The notes: generated by a model not told the origin, from the letters alone. A stretch of DNA of 64,000 bases from Mycobacterium bourgelatii (GCF_010723575.1 NZ_BLKZ01000001.1:4650001-4714000); one strand, 5' to 3'; numbered from the stretch's first letter, positions 17,045-29,734 are shown. Program-made: numbers and translations.

Positions 17045-18114
17045 GTCTGTTGCAGGCGAGATTGTTTGTCGGCGGCGGCCAGTGCGTCGAAAAGCGCATC
17101 GAGGTCGCCGTCCAGCACCTGGTCGAGGTTGTGCGCCTTGAAACCGATTCGGTGATCGGTGATGCGGTTTTCCGGGAAGTTGTAGGTGCGAATACGTTCG
17201 CTGCGGTCCACCGTGCGGATCTGGCTCGCCCGGTCCGCCGAGGCGTCGGCCAGCGCCTGCTCTTCGGCCAGGGCCTGCAGACGGGCCGCCAACACCTGCA
17301 ACGCGCGCGTCTTGTTCTGCAGTTGCGACCGCTCGTTCTGGCAGGTGACGACGATTCCGGTGGGCAAGTGGGTGATTCGCACCGCGGAGTCGGTGGTGTT
17401 GACACCTTGGCCGCCTTTGCCCGACGAACGGTAAACGTCGATGCGCAGATCCGACTCGTCGATGTGGACCTCGCCGACTTCTTCGGGTTCCGGGTAGACC
17501 AGCACGCCCGCGGCCGAAGTATGCACGCGGCCTTGAGATTCCGTGACCGGCACGCGCTGCACCCGGTGCACGCCGCCCTCGAACTTCATCCTCGACCAGA
17601 CACCGTCGGCCGTATCGCCCTTACTGGCGATCGACAGCGTCGCGTCCTTGTAGCCGCCGAGATCGGAGGTGGTCTCATCCAGCACCGTCACGGTCCAGCC
17701 ATGGCGCTCGGCGTACCGGATGTACATTCTGGCCAGGTCGGCGGCGAACAGCGCCGACTCTTCCCCTCCCTCACCGGATTTGACCTCGAGCACGATGTCG
17801 TCGGCGTCGTGCGGATCGCGCGGGGCCAGCATGTCTGTGAGTTGGGTGTCCAGTTCGGCGACCCGCTCCTCCAGTTCGGCTACCTCGTCGACGAACGACG
17901 GGTCGTCGGCGGCAAGCTCACGCGCGGTCTCGAGATCCTCGCGCGCGGCCACCAGCTTGCGGTGGGTCGCGACGATGGGGGCCAACCGGGCAAACCGGCG
18001 CCCGGCTTTGCGCGCTTCGTCGGGCTTGCTGTGCAGTTCGGGATCGGCCAGGGCGCGCTCGAGCTCGGCGTGTTCGGCGAGCAAGACGTCAATCGTCTGT
18101 ACCGGTTGCGTCAT
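17041..18114 (-). CDS. prfA: Peptide chain release factor 1
   Basis: RF1 recognises UAA and UAG in the ribosomal A site and triggers peptide release. The 357 residues include the codon-reading PxT motif as PVT in [10 protein letters not shown] and the catalytic GGQ in [17 protein letters not shown]. The PVT tripeptide, in contrast to SPF of RF2, fixes the identity as RF1. It is followed by prmC with a 4-base overlap and preceded by rpmE with an 11-bp-stem inverted repeat in the gap. Confidence 0.97.
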   Translation of the reverse strand: MTQPVQTIDVLLAEHAELERALADPELHSKPDEARKAGRRFARLAPIVATHRKLVAAREDLETARELAADDPSFVDEVAELEERVAELDTQLTDMLAPRDPHDADDIVLEVKSGEGGEESALFAADLARMYIRYAERHGWTVTVLDETTSDLGGYKDATLSIASKGDTADGVWSRMKFEGGVHRVQRVPVTESQGRVHTSAAGVLVYPEPEEVGEVHIDESDLRIDVYRSSGKGGQGVNTTDSAVRITHLPTGIVVTCQNERSQLQNKTRALQVLAARLQALAEEQALADASADRASQIRTVDRSERIRTYNFPENRITDHRIGFKAHNLDQVLDGDLDALFDALAAADKQSRLQQT

Positions 18115-18151
18115 GTCACACCTCCTGCCGCCTGCTTACCCGTAAACGCGA

Positions 18152-18197
18152 ACCGACGCCCGGCCTGTGCAGCGTTGTGCACAGTTCGGGCGTCGGT
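18152..18197 (-). terminator. Inverted repeat after rpmE, possible terminator or attenuator
   Basis: ACCGACGCCCG (18152-18162) and CGGGCGTCGGT (18187-18197) are exact reverse complements enclosing a 24-base loop that itself contains TGTGCA/TGCACA segments. The stem begins 8 bases after the rpmE stop and ends 38 bases before the prfA start. There is no U tract, which is common for mycobacterial terminators. It could also partly attenuate readthrough into prfA. Confidence 0.55.
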
Positions 18198-18204
18198 ATG
18201 CCAG

Positions 18205-18444
18205 CTACTTGTCGGTTTCGGCCTTGTCAGCTGCGGCCTTGCGCTTGCCGTACCGCCGCTCGAAGCGGGCGACCCGGCCGCCGCTGTCGAGGATCTTCTG
18301 CTTGCCGGTGTAGAAGGGGTGGCACTGTGAGCAAACCTCGACCACGATGCGACCGCCCGGCTTGGTGCTGCGCGTCTGGAAGCTGTTCCCGCAACCGCAG
18401 ACCACCGTGGTCTCCTCGTAGGCGGGATGAATGTCGGTCTTCAT
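18205..18444 (-). CDS. rpmE: 50S ribosomal protein L31, zinc-binding form
   Basis: L31 bridges the large and small ribosomal subunits. The 79 residues contain four cysteines, Cys16-Gly-Cys18 and Cys38-Ser-Gln-Cys41. This is therefore the C-plus, zinc-containing form, not the zinc-free paralogue made under zinc starvation. The C-terminus has a basic tail ([17 protein letters not shown]). It lies between rho and prfA, as in M. tuberculosis. Confidence 0.96.
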   Translation of the reverse strand: MKTDIHPAYEETTVVCGCGNSFQTRSTKPGGRIVVEVCSQCHPFYTGKQKILDSGGRVARFERRYGKRKAAADKAETDK

Positions 18445-18588
18445 GCTGTCCTCTTCGATCTTTCGCTCGTGGGCCCCCGGCTCGTGACGCGGCTGTCCGG
18501 CTTGTAGTCGAGGGTCGATTATGCCAGGTCAACCGCCATGAGCCCAAAACACCTATTAAGGCTCAAACATTCCCGGCGCGAGTTCGTG

Positions 18589-20526
18589 TCAGTCGTTGTC
18601 CATGTTGCCAGGTGTCGTCTTGGAGACCTGGACCAGGAACTCGTAGTTGGTCTTCGTCTTGCGCAGCTGCGAAATGAGCAGGTCGATGGCTTGGTGGGAA
18701 TCCAAGCCCGACAGCACCCGGCGCAGCTTGTGCACGATGGCGAACTCGTCGGGCGAGAGCAGGAGCTCGTCCTTGCGGGTACCCGACGGGTTCACGTCAA
18801 CCGCGGGGAACACCCGGCGCTCAGAGATCTTGCGGTCCAACTTGAGCTCGGCGTTACCGGTGCCCTTGAACTCCTCGAAGATGACGGTGTCACCGGTAGA
18901 GCCCGTCTCCACCATCGCCGTCGCGATTATGGTCAGCGACCCGCCTTCTTCGATGTTGCGGGCGGCGCCCAGGAAGCGCTTGGGCGGGTACAGCGCGGTG
19001 GAGTCGACACCACCGGACAGGATCCGGCCCGACGCCGGCGACGCGTTGTTGTACGCGCGGCCCAGCCGGGTAATCGAGTCGAGCAGCACGACAACGTCCT
19101 TGCCCTGCTCCACCAGCCGCTTGGCCCGCTCGATCGCCAACTCGGCGACCGTGGTGTGGTCTGACGGAGGCCGGTCGAACGTCGAGGCGATGACCTCTCC
19201 CTTGACCGAGCGCGTCATGTCGGTGACCTCTTCAGGCCGCTCGTCGACGAGCACGACCATGAGGTGGCATTCGGGGTTGTTCCTGGTGATCGCGTTGGCG
19301 ATGTCCTGCAGAATGGTCGTCTTACCCGCCTTGGGCGGCGACACGATCAACGCGCGCTGGCCCTTGCCGATCGGCATGATCAGGTCGATGACGCGCGTCG
19401 TCAGGCGATCGGGGGTCGTCTCCAGGCGAAGCCGCTGGTTCGGATACAACGGCGTCAGCTTGCCGAAATCGGGCCGCTTCTTGGCGTCCTCGACCGGTCC
19501 GCCATTGACGCTGTCCAAGCGCACCAGAGGGTTGAATTTCTGCCGCTGGTTGGGCTGTTCACCGTCTTTGGGCACCCGCACGGCGCCGGTCACGGCGTCG
19601 CCGCGACGTAGGCCGTACTTGCGCACCATGTTCATCGACACGTAGACGTCGTGCGGACCGGGCAAGTAACCGGACGTGCGGACGAACGCGTAGTTGTCGA
19701 GCACATCGAGGATCCCGGCTACCGGCTGGACGACGTCGTCCTCGCGCAGTTCGGCTTCGGTACCACCGTCGCCGGTTCGCTCGCCGCGGCGGCGTCGGTC
19801 GCGGAATCGGCGGCCACGACGGCCCTGACGTCCTTCGCCGTCGTCGTCGCCACCACGGGCCTGCTGACCACCCGAGCCTTGCTGGTCACCGCTTTGGTCC
19901 TGGTCGGAGTCATTGCGTTCGGCGGTCTTGGTGTCCTGCCCGGAGTCCTGGCGGTTCTCGGCCTTTGCGGACTTTTCGCCCTTTTCGCTTTTGTCGGACT
20001 TATCGCTTTTGTCGGGCTTTTCGCCTTTGTCAGCTTGGTCGGCTTTGTCGTCGGCGGCGCCGTCCGCGCGGGGGGATGACCCGCCTTCTCGCGATGCGCC
20101 GCGACGCTCCCGACGTCGCGGTTCGGAGGGCTGATCGCTCTGCTCGTCCTTGGCAGGTGCCTCGGTCGCGGTCGGCGCCTCGGTCTTGGAGGCGTCTGCG
20201 GTGGTTTCTGCGGCCTCTGCTGCGGGCGCTTTGGCGGCCGACACACCGTTGGACTGGCTTCTGATTTCCTGGATCGCGGCGATCAGTTCGCTCTTGCGCA
20301 TGCCCGAGGTGCCCTTGACGCCAACCTGGTTGGCCAGTGCACGCAACTCGGGCAGCACCATGGTGGATAGGGAGCCCGAGCCGGCCGATGCAGTGGTCTT
20401 TACATCCGAAGTGGCTGGGGTGTCCTTGGTTTCTTGAGTCGCTCGACTTTCGCGGGACTCGGTGGCGGCGGAAACCGACGTGACGTCGGTGCTGTCGCTA
20501 GCCGTGATGAGGTCCGTATCAGACAC
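18589..20526 (-). CDS. rho: Transcription termination factor Rho
   Basis: Rho is a hexameric RNA helicase that ends transcription of untranslated RNA. The 645 residues begin with a Rho N-terminal helical domain (about 55-95). Then comes a long disordered, highly charged insertion (about 100-255) with Asp-Lys-Ser repeats and Arg-rich patches, as is typical of actinobacteria. The cold-shock RNA-binding domain follows (GILDVLDNYAFVRTSGYLPG), then the ATPase core with P-loop SPPKAGKTT and VVLLDSITRLGRAYN. The start is GTG at 20526. The insertion adds RNA-binding capacity in M. tuberculosis Rho. Confidence 0.96.
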   Translation of the reverse strand: MSDTDLITASDSTDVTSVSAATESRESRATQETKDTPATSDVKTTASAGSGSLSTMVLPELRALANQVGVKGTSGMRKSELIAAIQEIRSQSNGVSAAKAPAAEAAETTADASKTEAPTATEAPAKDEQSDQPSEPRRRERRGASREGGSSPRADGAADDKADQADKGEKPDKSDKSDKSEKGEKSAKAENRQDSGQDTKTAERNDSDQDQSGDQQGSGGQQARGGDDDGEGRQGRRGRRFRDRRRRGERTGDGGTEAELREDDVVQPVAGILDVLDNYAFVRTSGYLPGPHDVYVSMNMVRKYGLRRGDAVTGAVRVPKDGEQPNQRQKFNPLVRLDSVNGGPVEDAKKRPDFGKLTPLYPNQRLRLETTPDRLTTRVIDLIMPIGKGQRALIVSPPKAGKTTILQDIANAITRNNPECHLMVVLVDERPEEVTDMTRSVKGEVIASTFDRPPSDHTTVAELAIERAKRLVEQGKDVVVLLDSITRLGRAYNNASPASGRILSGGVDSTALYPPKRFLGAARNIEEGGSLTIIATAMVETGSTGDTVIFEEFKGTGNAELKLDRKISERRVFPAVDVNPSGTRKDELLLSPDEFAIVHKLRRVLSGLDSHQAIDLLISQLRKTKTNYEFLVQVSKTTPGNMDND

Positions 20527-20788
20527 GGATTTCCTTTCTTTCCCCTGCTGATCAGGTCATGCGGGGGGTTCGTGCAATCAGCTAGATGGCCGAATGCCCA
20601 ATAGTCGACTCTGCAACGGTGATCGCCAATGAGGGCGGAGTAAGCGGCGAACCTCGTACGAGAAGAATTGGTGGTTTGTCCTAGCGGCAATGCAGTGTAT
20701 GCAGATGCAGGTGCTGCGATTGCTGGACGGCTCCGAGGATAGCCCGCTTCCTGGCGGGAAGCAAGCAACCCCCCGGCAACGTTGCGGA
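20527..20788. other. Intergenic region upstream of rho
   Basis: These 262 bases between thrB and rho hold no convincing gene. A short stem (CCCGC, loop, GCGGG) lies near 20741-20756, shortly after the thrB stop in the direction of thrB transcription, and may end the threonine operon. The rho promoter must lie in the remainder, but I could not identify its boxes with confidence. Confidence 0.5.
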
Positions 20789-22910
<2,122 letters not shown>

Positions 22911-22914
<4 letters not shown>

Positions 22915-24236
22915 ATGCTGGTTCCTTCCAATCGCAGCACGCTTGCCACCCCCGAGACAACGTCCAAGTCGGCCAGTGCATCAACGGTTTCCGAGAGCGC
23001 GGCATCGGTCGCTTGGTGGGTGACCACAACGATGCGTGCGCCCACCCATCGGCCGCCCTCGTCCACCACGCCTTCCTGGCGAACTTCGGCGATGCTCACC
23101 TCACGTTTGGCGAATTCGGCTGCGACGGCGGACAGTACGCCGGGTTTATCGGCGACGTTCATGCTGACGTAGTAGCGGGTGGGGATGAAGCCCATTGGAG
23201 CCACCGGCAATTGGGCGTACTGGGACTCGCGTGGGCCGCGGCTGCCCAGGACCCTGTTACGCGCCGCCATCACCAGATCACCGGTGACCGCCGAGGCGGT
23301 GGGTGCGCCGCCGGCACCCTGGCCGTAGAACATCAGGCGCCCGGCCGCCTCGGCCTCGACCACGACGGCGTTGAACGCCCCGTTGACCGAGGCGAGCGGA
23401 TGCGACAAGGGCACCAGAGCGGGATAGACCCGGGCCGAAACCCGTTGCTGTCCTTCGTCGGTGGTGATGCGCTCGCAAATCGAGAGCAGTTTGATGGTGC
23501 AGCCCAGCGACCGTGCGGACGCGAAATCCGCCGGGGTGATCTTGGTGATGCCTTCGCGGTACACGTCATCCGCGGTCACCCGGGTGTGAAAGGCGATGGA
23601 CGCCAGAATGGCGGCTTTGGCCGCCGCGTCGTAACCTTCCACGTCCGCGGTGGGGTCGGCCTCGGCGTACCCCAGCGCGCTCGCGTCGGCCAGGGCGCTT
23701 TCGTAGTCGGCACCGGTGCTGTCCATGGCGGACAGGATGTAGTTGGTGGTGCCGTTGACGATGCCGGCCACGCGTAGGACCGTGTCGCCGGCAAGCGACT
23801 GGGTCAGCGGGCGGATCACCGGGATCGCGCCGGCGACCGCCGCCTCGAAATACAGGTCGACGAACGCGCTTTCGGCGGCCTTGGCCAACTCGCCGGTGGA
23901 GGTCGACAGTAGCGCCTTGTTGGCTGTCACAACGGACTTGCCGTGCTTGATCGCGGAGAGGATCGCCTTGCGGGCCGGTTCGACCGGGCCCATCACTTCG
24001 ACGACGATGTCGACGTCATCGCGTGACACCAGCTCGTCAATGTCGTCGGTCAGCAGTTCGATCGGTACGCCTCGGTCGGCGGAGACGCGGCGCACTCCCA
24101 CGCCGCGCAGCACCAATGGGGCCCCGATGCGGCCGGCAAGATCGTCGGCGCTCTCGTTGATGATGCGCACGACTTCACTGCCGACGACACCCAACCCCAG
24201 TACCGCTACGCCGACCGGCTTTTCGTCATCCGGCAC
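22911..24236 (-). CDS. hom: Homoserine dehydrogenase
   Basis: This enzyme reduces aspartate semialdehyde to homoserine, the branch point to threonine and methionine. The 441 residues contain an NAD(P)-binding segment ([14 protein letters not shown] near 9-22), the catalytic region with [11 protein letters not shown] near residue 160, and a C-terminal ACT domain ([20 protein letters not shown] near 350). The ACT domain suggests feedback inhibition by threonine. It starts 3 bases after the lysA stop and overlaps thrC by 4 bases. Confidence 0.97.
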
Positions 24237-24239
24237 AGG

Positions 24240-25658
24240 TCACCTCACTTCCAAACTCAGCAGATCGTCGACCGTCTCCCGGCGCAGAATCAGGCGAGAC
24301 TTGCCTGCGTTGACGGCTACCACCGCAGGGCGGCCAAGCAGGTTGTAACGGCTCGACAATGAATAGCAGTACGCTCCGGTCGCTGCGACGGCGATCAGGT
24401 CGCCGGGCCGCAGGTCGTCGGGCACCCAGGTGTCGCGAACGATGATATCGCCGGTCTCACAATGCTTTCCGACAACCCGGGCCGACACCGCGGGCGCATC
24501 GCTGAGCCGGGATACCAGTCTGACGTCGTATTGCGCGTCATAGAGAGCGGGCCGGATGTTGTCACTCATGCCGCCGTCGACGCTGACATAGCGCCGGTTC
24601 GCGGTGGAGCTGACGTCGACATCCTTGACGGTGCCGACCTCATAGAGCGTGACGGTCCCGGGTCCGGCGATGGCGCGTCCAGGCTCAACGACCAGCTTGG
24701 GCGTGGGCAGGCCGGCGGCCGCCGATTCGTTGCTGACGATGGTGCTCAGCTTGGCGGCCAGGTCGGCTATCGGGGGCGGATCGTCGGACGGTAGGTACGA
24801 GATACCCAATCCCCCACCGAGGTCGATCGTGGCAAGCTGCGCGGTCTTTTCCGCGCCGAACTCGCGGACGACCTCGCGCAACAGGCCGATGACGCGGTGC
24901 GCGGCGATCTCGAAGCCCGCGACATCGAAGATCTGCGAACCGATGTGGCTGTGCAAGCCAACCAGACGCAGGTGATCGGTGGCGAAAACCCGGCGGATCG
25001 CGGCCATGGCCGCACCGCTGGCAATGGACAACCCGAACTTCTGGTCCTCGTGGGCGGTGGAGATGAACTCGTGGGTGTGCGCCTCGACTCCGACAGTGAG
25101 CCGCACGAGAACGTCCTGGACGACTCCCGCCTCCCCCGCGATCGCGTCCAGACGCTCGATTTCCTGCATCGAGTCCACGACGACATGGCCCACACCGGCT
25201 TTGACGGCCGCGGTCAATTCGGCGACCGATTTATTGTTGCCGTGCAGGGCAATTCGGCCCGGGGGGAAGTTCGCATGCAGCGCCACCGCGAGCTCACCGC
25301 CGGTGCACACGTCCAGCGACAGGCCCTCTTGCTCGATCCATCTCGCTATTTCGGTACACAGGAACGCCTTTGCCGCATAGTGCACATGCTCGCCACCGCC
25401 GAATGCCGAGGCGGTCTCGCGGCAGCGGGAGCGGAAGTCGTCTTCGTCGATGACGAACAGCGGCGTGCCGTACTCGTGCGCGAGGTCGGTCAGCTTGAGG
25501 CCACCGATGCTGACAACACCGGATTCGTCACGAGTGGTGTTGCGCGGCCATACATTTGGCGCCAGCCGTAGTAGCTCGTCCGTGGACTGCGGACGCGGGG
25601 GGCTGGGCGCGGGTCGGGTCTCTTCGGCGTGGCGAGGACCGGCGGGATGAACGTTCAC
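24240..25658 (-). CDS. lysA: Diaminopimelate decarboxylase
   Basis: LysA decarboxylates meso-diaminopimelate to lysine. The PLP lysine is in [10 protein letters not shown] and the substrate region in [13 protein letters not shown]. Later motifs are [22 protein letters not shown] and [11 protein letters not shown] placed the start at the GTG at 25658, whose codon overlaps the argS stop (ATGTGA), giving 472 residues. This is about 25 longer than the M. tuberculosis enzyme because of a Pro-rich N-terminus. An upstream frame to 25727 exists but runs into argS. The overlap suggests argS-lysA coupling. Confidence 0.95.
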   Translation of the reverse strand: MNVHPAGPRHAEETRPAPSPPRPQSTDELLRLAPNVWPRNTTRDESGVVSIGGLKLTDLAHEYGTPLFVIDEDDFRSRCRETASAFGGGEHVHYAAKAFLCTEIARWIEQEGLSLDVCTGGELAVALHANFPPGRIALHGNNKSVAELTAAVKAGVGHVVVDSMQEIERLDAIAGEAGVVQDVLVRLTVGVEAHTHEFISTAHEDQKFGLSIASGAAMAAIRRVFATDHLRLVGLHSHIGSQIFDVAGFEIAAHRVIGLLREVVREFGAEKTAQLATIDLGGGLGISYLPSDDPPPIADLAAKLSTIVSNESAAAGLPTPKLVVEPGRAIAGPGTVTLYEVGTVKDVDVSSTANRRYVSVDGGMSDNIRPALYDAQYDVRLVSRLSDAPAVSARVVGKHCETGDIIVRDTWVPDDLRPGDLIAVAATGAYCYSLSSRYNLLGRPAVVAVNAGKSRLILRRETVDDLLSLEVR

Positions 25659-27307
25659 ATGCGCTCCGGGGCACTCACTCCGAGGATTGCCAGCCCGTTG
25701 GCGATGACCTGACGGGTCGCCTGGCACAGCGCGAGACGTGCGGCATTGAGGTCGGTGGGTTCCTCGTCACCCTGCGGCAGCACCCGGCACGAGTCGTAGA
25801 ACCGGTGGTAGTCGCCGGCCAGGTCTTCCAGGTAGCGGGTGATCCGGTGTGGTTCGCGCAGCGACGCGGCCGTCTTGAGCACCCGCGGAAACTCCCCGAT
25901 GGTGCGCAGCAACGTGCCCTCTTTGTCGTGGCTGAGCAGATCGAGGTGTTCGGTGTCCGGGGCGAGGCCGAGTTCGGCGGCGTTGCGCGCCAAGGCCGAG
26001 AGCCGGGCGTGCGCGTATTGCACGTAATACACCGGGTTTTCGTTCGAGGCGGAGGACCACAGTTCCAGATCGATGTCGATCGCGGTGTCCACCGACGAAC
26101 GGATCAGGCTGTAGCGCGCGGCGTCGACGCCCAGCGCCTCGACCAGGTCGTCGAGGGTGATCACGGTGCCCGCGCGCTTGCTCATCCGGACCGGTTGACC
26201 GTCACGGACCAGGTTGACCATCTGCCCGATGAGCACCTCGACCGTGGCCGGGTCCTCCCCGAACGCGGCCGCCGCCGCCTTGAGCCGCGAGATGTATCCG
26301 TGGTGGTCGGCACCGAGCATGTAGATGCACAGGTCGAAGCCGCGTTCGCGCTTGTCCAGGTAGTATGCGAGGTCGCCGGCGATATACGCCGGCTTGCCGT
26401 CGCTCTTGATCACGACGCGGTCCTTGTCGTCACCAAAAGCGCTGCTGCGCAACCAGGTTGCGCCGTCCTTTTCGTAGATGTTGCCCGTTTCGCGCAATCG
26501 GGCGATGGCCTGGTCGACCCGGCCGCTGGTGTGCATCGAGTCTTCATGGGTGTAGACGTCGAAGTCGGTGCCGAATTCGTGCAACGACTCCTTGATGTGG
26601 CTGAACATCAGGTCGACACCGATTTCACGGAAGGTCTCGTGCATCTCGTCGTCGGGCAGGCTCAGCGCGTCCGGCGCCTTCTGCAGGACCTGGGCGGCGA
26701 TGTCGTTGATGTAGGTGCCCGCGTAGCCGTCTTCGGGCGTCGGTTCGCCCTTGGCCGCCGCGATCAAGGAGTTGGCGAACCGGTCGATCTGGGCGCCGTG
26801 GTCGTTGAAGTAGTACTCGCGGACCACGTCCGCGCCCTGGCTGGTCAACAGCCGACCCAGGGCGTCACCGACCGCGGCCCAGCGGGTGCCGCCGATGTGG
26901 ATCGGCCCGGTGGGGTTGGCCGAGACGAATTCCAGATTGATCTTGTGCCCGGCCAGCAGGTCAGAGGTGCCGAAGGCGTCACCGGCCTCGATGACACTCT
27001 TGACGATCTGCGCCTGCGCCGAGGTCTCCAGGCGCATGTTGATGAAACCCGGTCCGGCCACCTCTGCGGAGGCGATACCGTCGGCGCCTGCCAGGGCCTC
27101 GGCGAGCCATCCGGCCAGCTCACGGGGGTTGGCGCCGACCTTCTTGCCCAGCTGCAGGGCCAGGTTGCTGGCGTAATCACCGTGCTCAGGGTTGCGCGGC
27201 CGCTCCACCGTGACCGTTGCCGGCAATGCGGACACGTCGAGGCCGTGCTCGGCCAGCACCGCAGTAGCGGTGGCTTTGAGCAGCTCAGCGAGGTCAGCGG
27301 GGGTCAC
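25655..27307 (-). CDS. argS: Arginyl-tRNA synthetase
   Basis: ArgS charges tRNA-Arg. The 550-residue protein begins with GTG at 27307 (read [14 protein letters not shown]), matching the family start. It shows the class I HIGH-type motif in [20 protein letters not shown], the KMSKS-type loop as [10 protein letters not shown], and a DALR anticodon-binding domain at the C-terminus. The longer open frame upstream to 27400 does not look like the family. It lies divergent from, and about 110 bases away from, a tRNA-Arg gene. Confidence 0.97.
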   Translation of the reverse strand: MTPADLAELLKATATAVLAEHGLDVSALPATVTVERPRNPEHGDYASNLALQLGKKVGANPRELAGWLAEALAGADGIASAEVAGPGFINMRLETSAQAQIVKSVIEAGDAFGTSDLLAGHKINLEFVSANPTGPIHIGGTRWAAVGDALGRLLTSQGADVVREYYFNDHGAQIDRFANSLIAAAKGEPTPEDGYAGTYINDIAAQVLQKAPDALSLPDDEMHETFREIGVDLMFSHIKESLHEFGTDFDVYTHEDSMHTSGRVDQAIARLRETGNIYEKDGATWLRSSAFGDDKDRVVIKSDGKPAYIAGDLAYYLDKRERGFDLCIYMLGADHHGYISRLKAAAAAFGEDPATVEVLIGQMVNLVRDGQPVRMSKRAGTVITLDDLVEALGVDAARYSLIRSSVDTAIDIDLELWSSASNENPVYYVQYAHARLSALARNAAELGLAPDTEHLDLLSHDKEGTLLRTIGEFPRVLKTAASLREPHRITRYLEDLAGDYHRFYDSCRVLPQGDEEPTDLNAARLALCQATRQVIANGLAILGVSAPERM

Positions 27308-27419
27308 GATCGTCCATCCTATTGGCTGGGGTGCTTGCCCCCCGAATCCATTGCGGTGGTCAGGCCTCCATTGTGATGCGTTACTCTGGGCGAGCCCCAT
27401 CGGTGCATCTGGTTTGTGC

Positions 27420-27492
27420 GCCCCCGTAGCTCAGGGGATAGAGCGTCTGCCTCCGGAGCAGAAGGCCGCAGGTTCGAATCCTGCCGGGGGCA
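27420..27492 (+). tRNA. tRNA-Arg (anticodon CCG)
   Basis: The acceptor stem GCCCCCG pairs with CGGGGGC, followed by discriminator A at 27492. The anticodon stem-loop is TCTGC-CTCCGGA-GCAGA with anticodon CCG, and the T loop is GGTTCGAATCC. CCA is not encoded. The gene lies at the junction between conserved core and the accessory stretch, a common position for integration events. Confidence 0.97.
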
Positions 27493-27599
27493 CAAGCTTT
27501 TTTTGCAGCTCAGACTCGATTTTTGGGTGATAGCTCAACGGCCTGCGTGCGATCAGCGCGATTGTCGCGGCGCGGCGGCGGCGGACAGCAAACCCCTGG

Positions 27600-28082
27600 T
27601 CAGCCACCGCCCTCCTTGCGGGCCGCCTCGACCAGGTTGGCCGCCGACGTGGGGTCCATCTGGTAGAACATCGCGCCAGTGGGATCTGCCCACACGGTGA
27701 CACTCAGGTATTTCTGGGTGCCCTTGCGCGTGTGAACGGTGGCAAGCCCGTCGTATTTGTTGAGGCCGGTGTTGATCAGCGTCAAGTCGTCCGCAACCGT
27801 GATTCCGTAATCCTTGAACGCATCGAGAGTGTTCATCTGATTCTGCAGCAATTCGACGACCTGCTGCTTCACCAACGGAACGTTGACCGACGGCGGCGGC
27901 AGGGGCGGCGGCGGCGGCGGTGGCGGGGTGGTCCACCAGTGTCCGGCCACCACGACCGATATGGCGAAGGCCGCAACGGTGGCGGCAAGCACCGTCTGCA
28001 CCACGCGGATCTTGTTGGCCGTGCTCATGCCCCCGTATTGGCCAACGTCTTCATCGTCTAGGTCTTTCGCTTCCTCCACCAC
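27600..28082 (-). CDS. Membrane-anchored protein with polyproline linker, unknown function
   Basis: This 160-residue protein has a cytosolic N-terminus, one membrane helix (about residues 25-46, VVQTVLAATVAAFAISVVVAG), then a run of about 14 prolines, and an extracytoplasmic domain of about 90 residues. GTG at 28082 gives the full length; an ATG at 28028 (MSTANKIRVV) is a good alternative that keeps the helix. I do not recognise the outer domain. The layout resembles many mycobacterial anchored envelope proteins. Confidence 0.65.
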   Translation of the reverse strand: MVEEAKDLDDEDVGQYGGMSTANKIRVVQTVLAATVAAFAISVVVAGHWWTTPPPPPPPPLPPPSVNVPLVKQQVVELLQNQMNTLDAFKDYGITVADDLTLINTGLNKYDGLATVHTRKGTQKYLSVTVWADPTGAMFYQMDPTSAANLVEAARKEGGG

Positions 28083-28702
28083 GGTGGCCCATCATTCCGC
28101 GTTGCCGCGCCGCTTCACTGGATGCCACGCCGGTCCAGCGCTCCCGTTGTTCGCGAGCCTGTGTCGGTCTCGCAAAGGTGTAGGCAGGGCTATTGCTTGC
28201 ACGGCGAGGTTCATTCGTCGTAGAGCGTCGCGGTCCATACCATTTCGGTCCGCTTGAGTCGACCACCCACGTGGCCGGGGTGCCCTGTAGGAGGTAGACC
28301 TCGTCGATATCCCGCAGCGATCATCGGATCTCGTCGAGGGTGCGCGTGAACTGCGAGAGCTCGGCTCGATCCCGTCCCTGGTGTAGGCGCACTTCCAGAC
28401 GGCTCCCTGCCATAGGGCCACCGTAGCGGCGGAGGGTGACTAGCTGAAGCGCAGTTTCGTATCGAGCCAGCTACCTGAAGCGCGCTACAGCTCCTGCTCG
28501 GCCGCCCACTCGCCGTTGTCCTCAACAGAACACCACGGCACCGTCCGCGCTCACCCGCCGCCCAGTGCCACCAGCGCACCCCGCCCTCGGAGCGGGCCAA
28601 GGGCGGCAGCGCGGACACCGGAATGCCCATCGCGACCATTCTCGACATGACGAAGATCAGGGTCGCGATCGGAACGGCTTTCTGCAGTGCGCCCGTCGGC
28701 GA
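28083..28702. other. Mostly gene-free stretch with a decayed reading frame
   Basis: About 620 bases between the membrane-anchored protein and the DyP cassette hold no intact gene that I can support. The only coding-like signal is the interrupted minus-strand frame at 28211-28413, listed separately. Other open frames have low-complexity composition and look like shadows. Confidence 0.5.
28211..28413 (-). pseudogene. Small reading frame interrupted by an in-frame TGA
   Basis: From ATG at 28413 the minus strand reads MAGSRLEVRLHQGRDRAELS and ends in LDEIR at a TGA (28321-28323). The same frame continues without a break as SLRDIDEVYLLQGTPATWVV. Both sides look like real protein with matching charge pattern, so the stop seems to be a lesion in one small gene. 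A neighbouring frame (ending VWTATLYDE, stop at 28211) may mark the original end, requiring a second shift. I do not recognise the family. Confidence 0.4.
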
Positions 28703-29719
28703 TTACTTCATTGTGGCGAGGTTGTGCCAGAGGTTTTTGAGACTGTCTGTGCCTCCGAAGAGGGTGGTGAAGTTCGTTGAGTCGATCAGGACGATGTCAC
28801 CGGCCCGTTGCCCGCTGGGCGGCATCCAGATCAGCGCGTTGAACTCGGTGTTGCCGTCGGCGGTGAAGGGATGAGGCCGGTTGGGGTCAACGCGTTGACG
28901 GCCCAGTACGCGCAAGGAGTCGCTTTCTGGTGCGGTCAGTTCGTAGTGCGGCAGGTGGGGATGGAAATTGAGGGTGGTGACGTTGTCGAGCAGCCGCGGA
29001 GTGTCCAAGTCGCGACACGCGCTGAGCGGAGCGATTTCATCGGTGCCGTCCACGACGGCAGGGCGAAGTCCCCATTTGTTGTAGACGGGAACGTCGAGCG
29101 CCTTCATCAGTGAGCGGGTGTAGGCGGTGAAGCGTTGCTGGCGTGGCACCAACGGGTCGCCATGGTGTAGGTACTCGACCTGCCGCTGCTGCATGTCGTC
29201 GGTGAAACCGACGTCATGATGCGGAGCCAGCAGCAGGCAGGTGCCTTCCCGCTTCAGCCATTCTTGAATGGCTGAAATTTCCTCCGGTGCCGCTTCCTCC
29301 TGCCCAACCAGATGATCCAGCCCGAACACCATCATGGTGTCGGTGTCAGCGAGGATCCGCTCGTCGATCAGCTGCTTGTAGCCCGCCTGATCAATGCGCT
29401 GAAACACCGCCACCGGATGGCCCGTCGCTTCACCGGCCAACTCTTGAAACGCCAGCGTCGAGCGGTGAAACAGCTCCAGAGTGCCTGCGACGCCTTGCAG
29501 GAAGTTGGCTTCGTCCCAATCCTCGCCTTCGTAGTTCGGCCATGCCGCCCTGCGCACCTCGGTCATGGTGGAGAACCTGTTGTCCAGTTCTTCAATATCG
29601 CGTTGCGACTCCCAGGGATAGCTCCACGTCCAGTAGATGCTGATGCGCCGCCCACCCGAATGTGTTCGTGGAACGTGCAGTTGGTTGTAGGTGCGAGCTC
29701 CGCGTCGTGTAGCGGTCAT
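28703..29719 (-). CDS. Unknown protein with a possible glutamine-amidotransferase-like fold, partner of DyP peroxidase
   Basis: This 338-residue soluble protein has no signal peptide or membrane segment. The central part, DTMMVFGLDHLVGQEEA through ISAIQEWLKREGTCLLLAPHHD (about 125-168), alternates beta-strand and helix patterns as in ThuA/GATase1-like folds. This is my reading of the pattern, not a firm family match. The N-terminal IYWTWSYPWESQRDIEELDN is distinctive. It starts with ATG after AGGAAAA, 15 bases downstream of the DyP-type peroxidase gene, so the two are almost certainly cotranscribed. Its role in the cassette is unknown. Confidence 0.7.
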   Translation of the reverse strand: MTATRRGARTYNQLHVPRTHSGGRRISIYWTWSYPWESQRDIEELDNRFSTMTEVRRAAWPNYEGEDWDEANFLQGVAGTLELFHRSTLAFQELAGEATGHPVAVFQRIDQAGYKQLIDERILADTDTMMVFGLDHLVGQEEAAPEEISAIQEWLKREGTCLLLAPHHDVGFTDDMQQRQVEYLHHGDPLVPRQQRFTAYTRSLMKALDVPVYNKWGLRPAVVDGTDEIAPLSACRDLDTPRLLDNVTTLNFHPHLPHYELTAPESDSLRVLGRQRVDPNRPHPFTADGNTEFNALIWMPPSGQRAGDIVLIDSTNFTTLFGGTDSLKNLWHNLATMK

Positions 29720-29734
29720 GAGTTTTCCTGCTGT

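Noticed and set aside
19900..20100. Hydrophobic plus-strand frame opposite rho suggesting a membrane protein
   Set aside because: The Phe/Leu/Val-rich translation is the complement of the Lys/Asp/Ser-rich disordered region of Rho.
25556..27376. 606-codon plus-strand open frame opposite argS
   Set aside because: It is a mirror frame of the well-supported argS gene; the translation is Val/Gly/Arg/Asp-rich without family motifs.
27883..28061. Gly-rich plus-strand frame opposite the polyproline linker
   Set aside because: The glycine run is the complement of the proline codons in the membrane-anchored protein gene.
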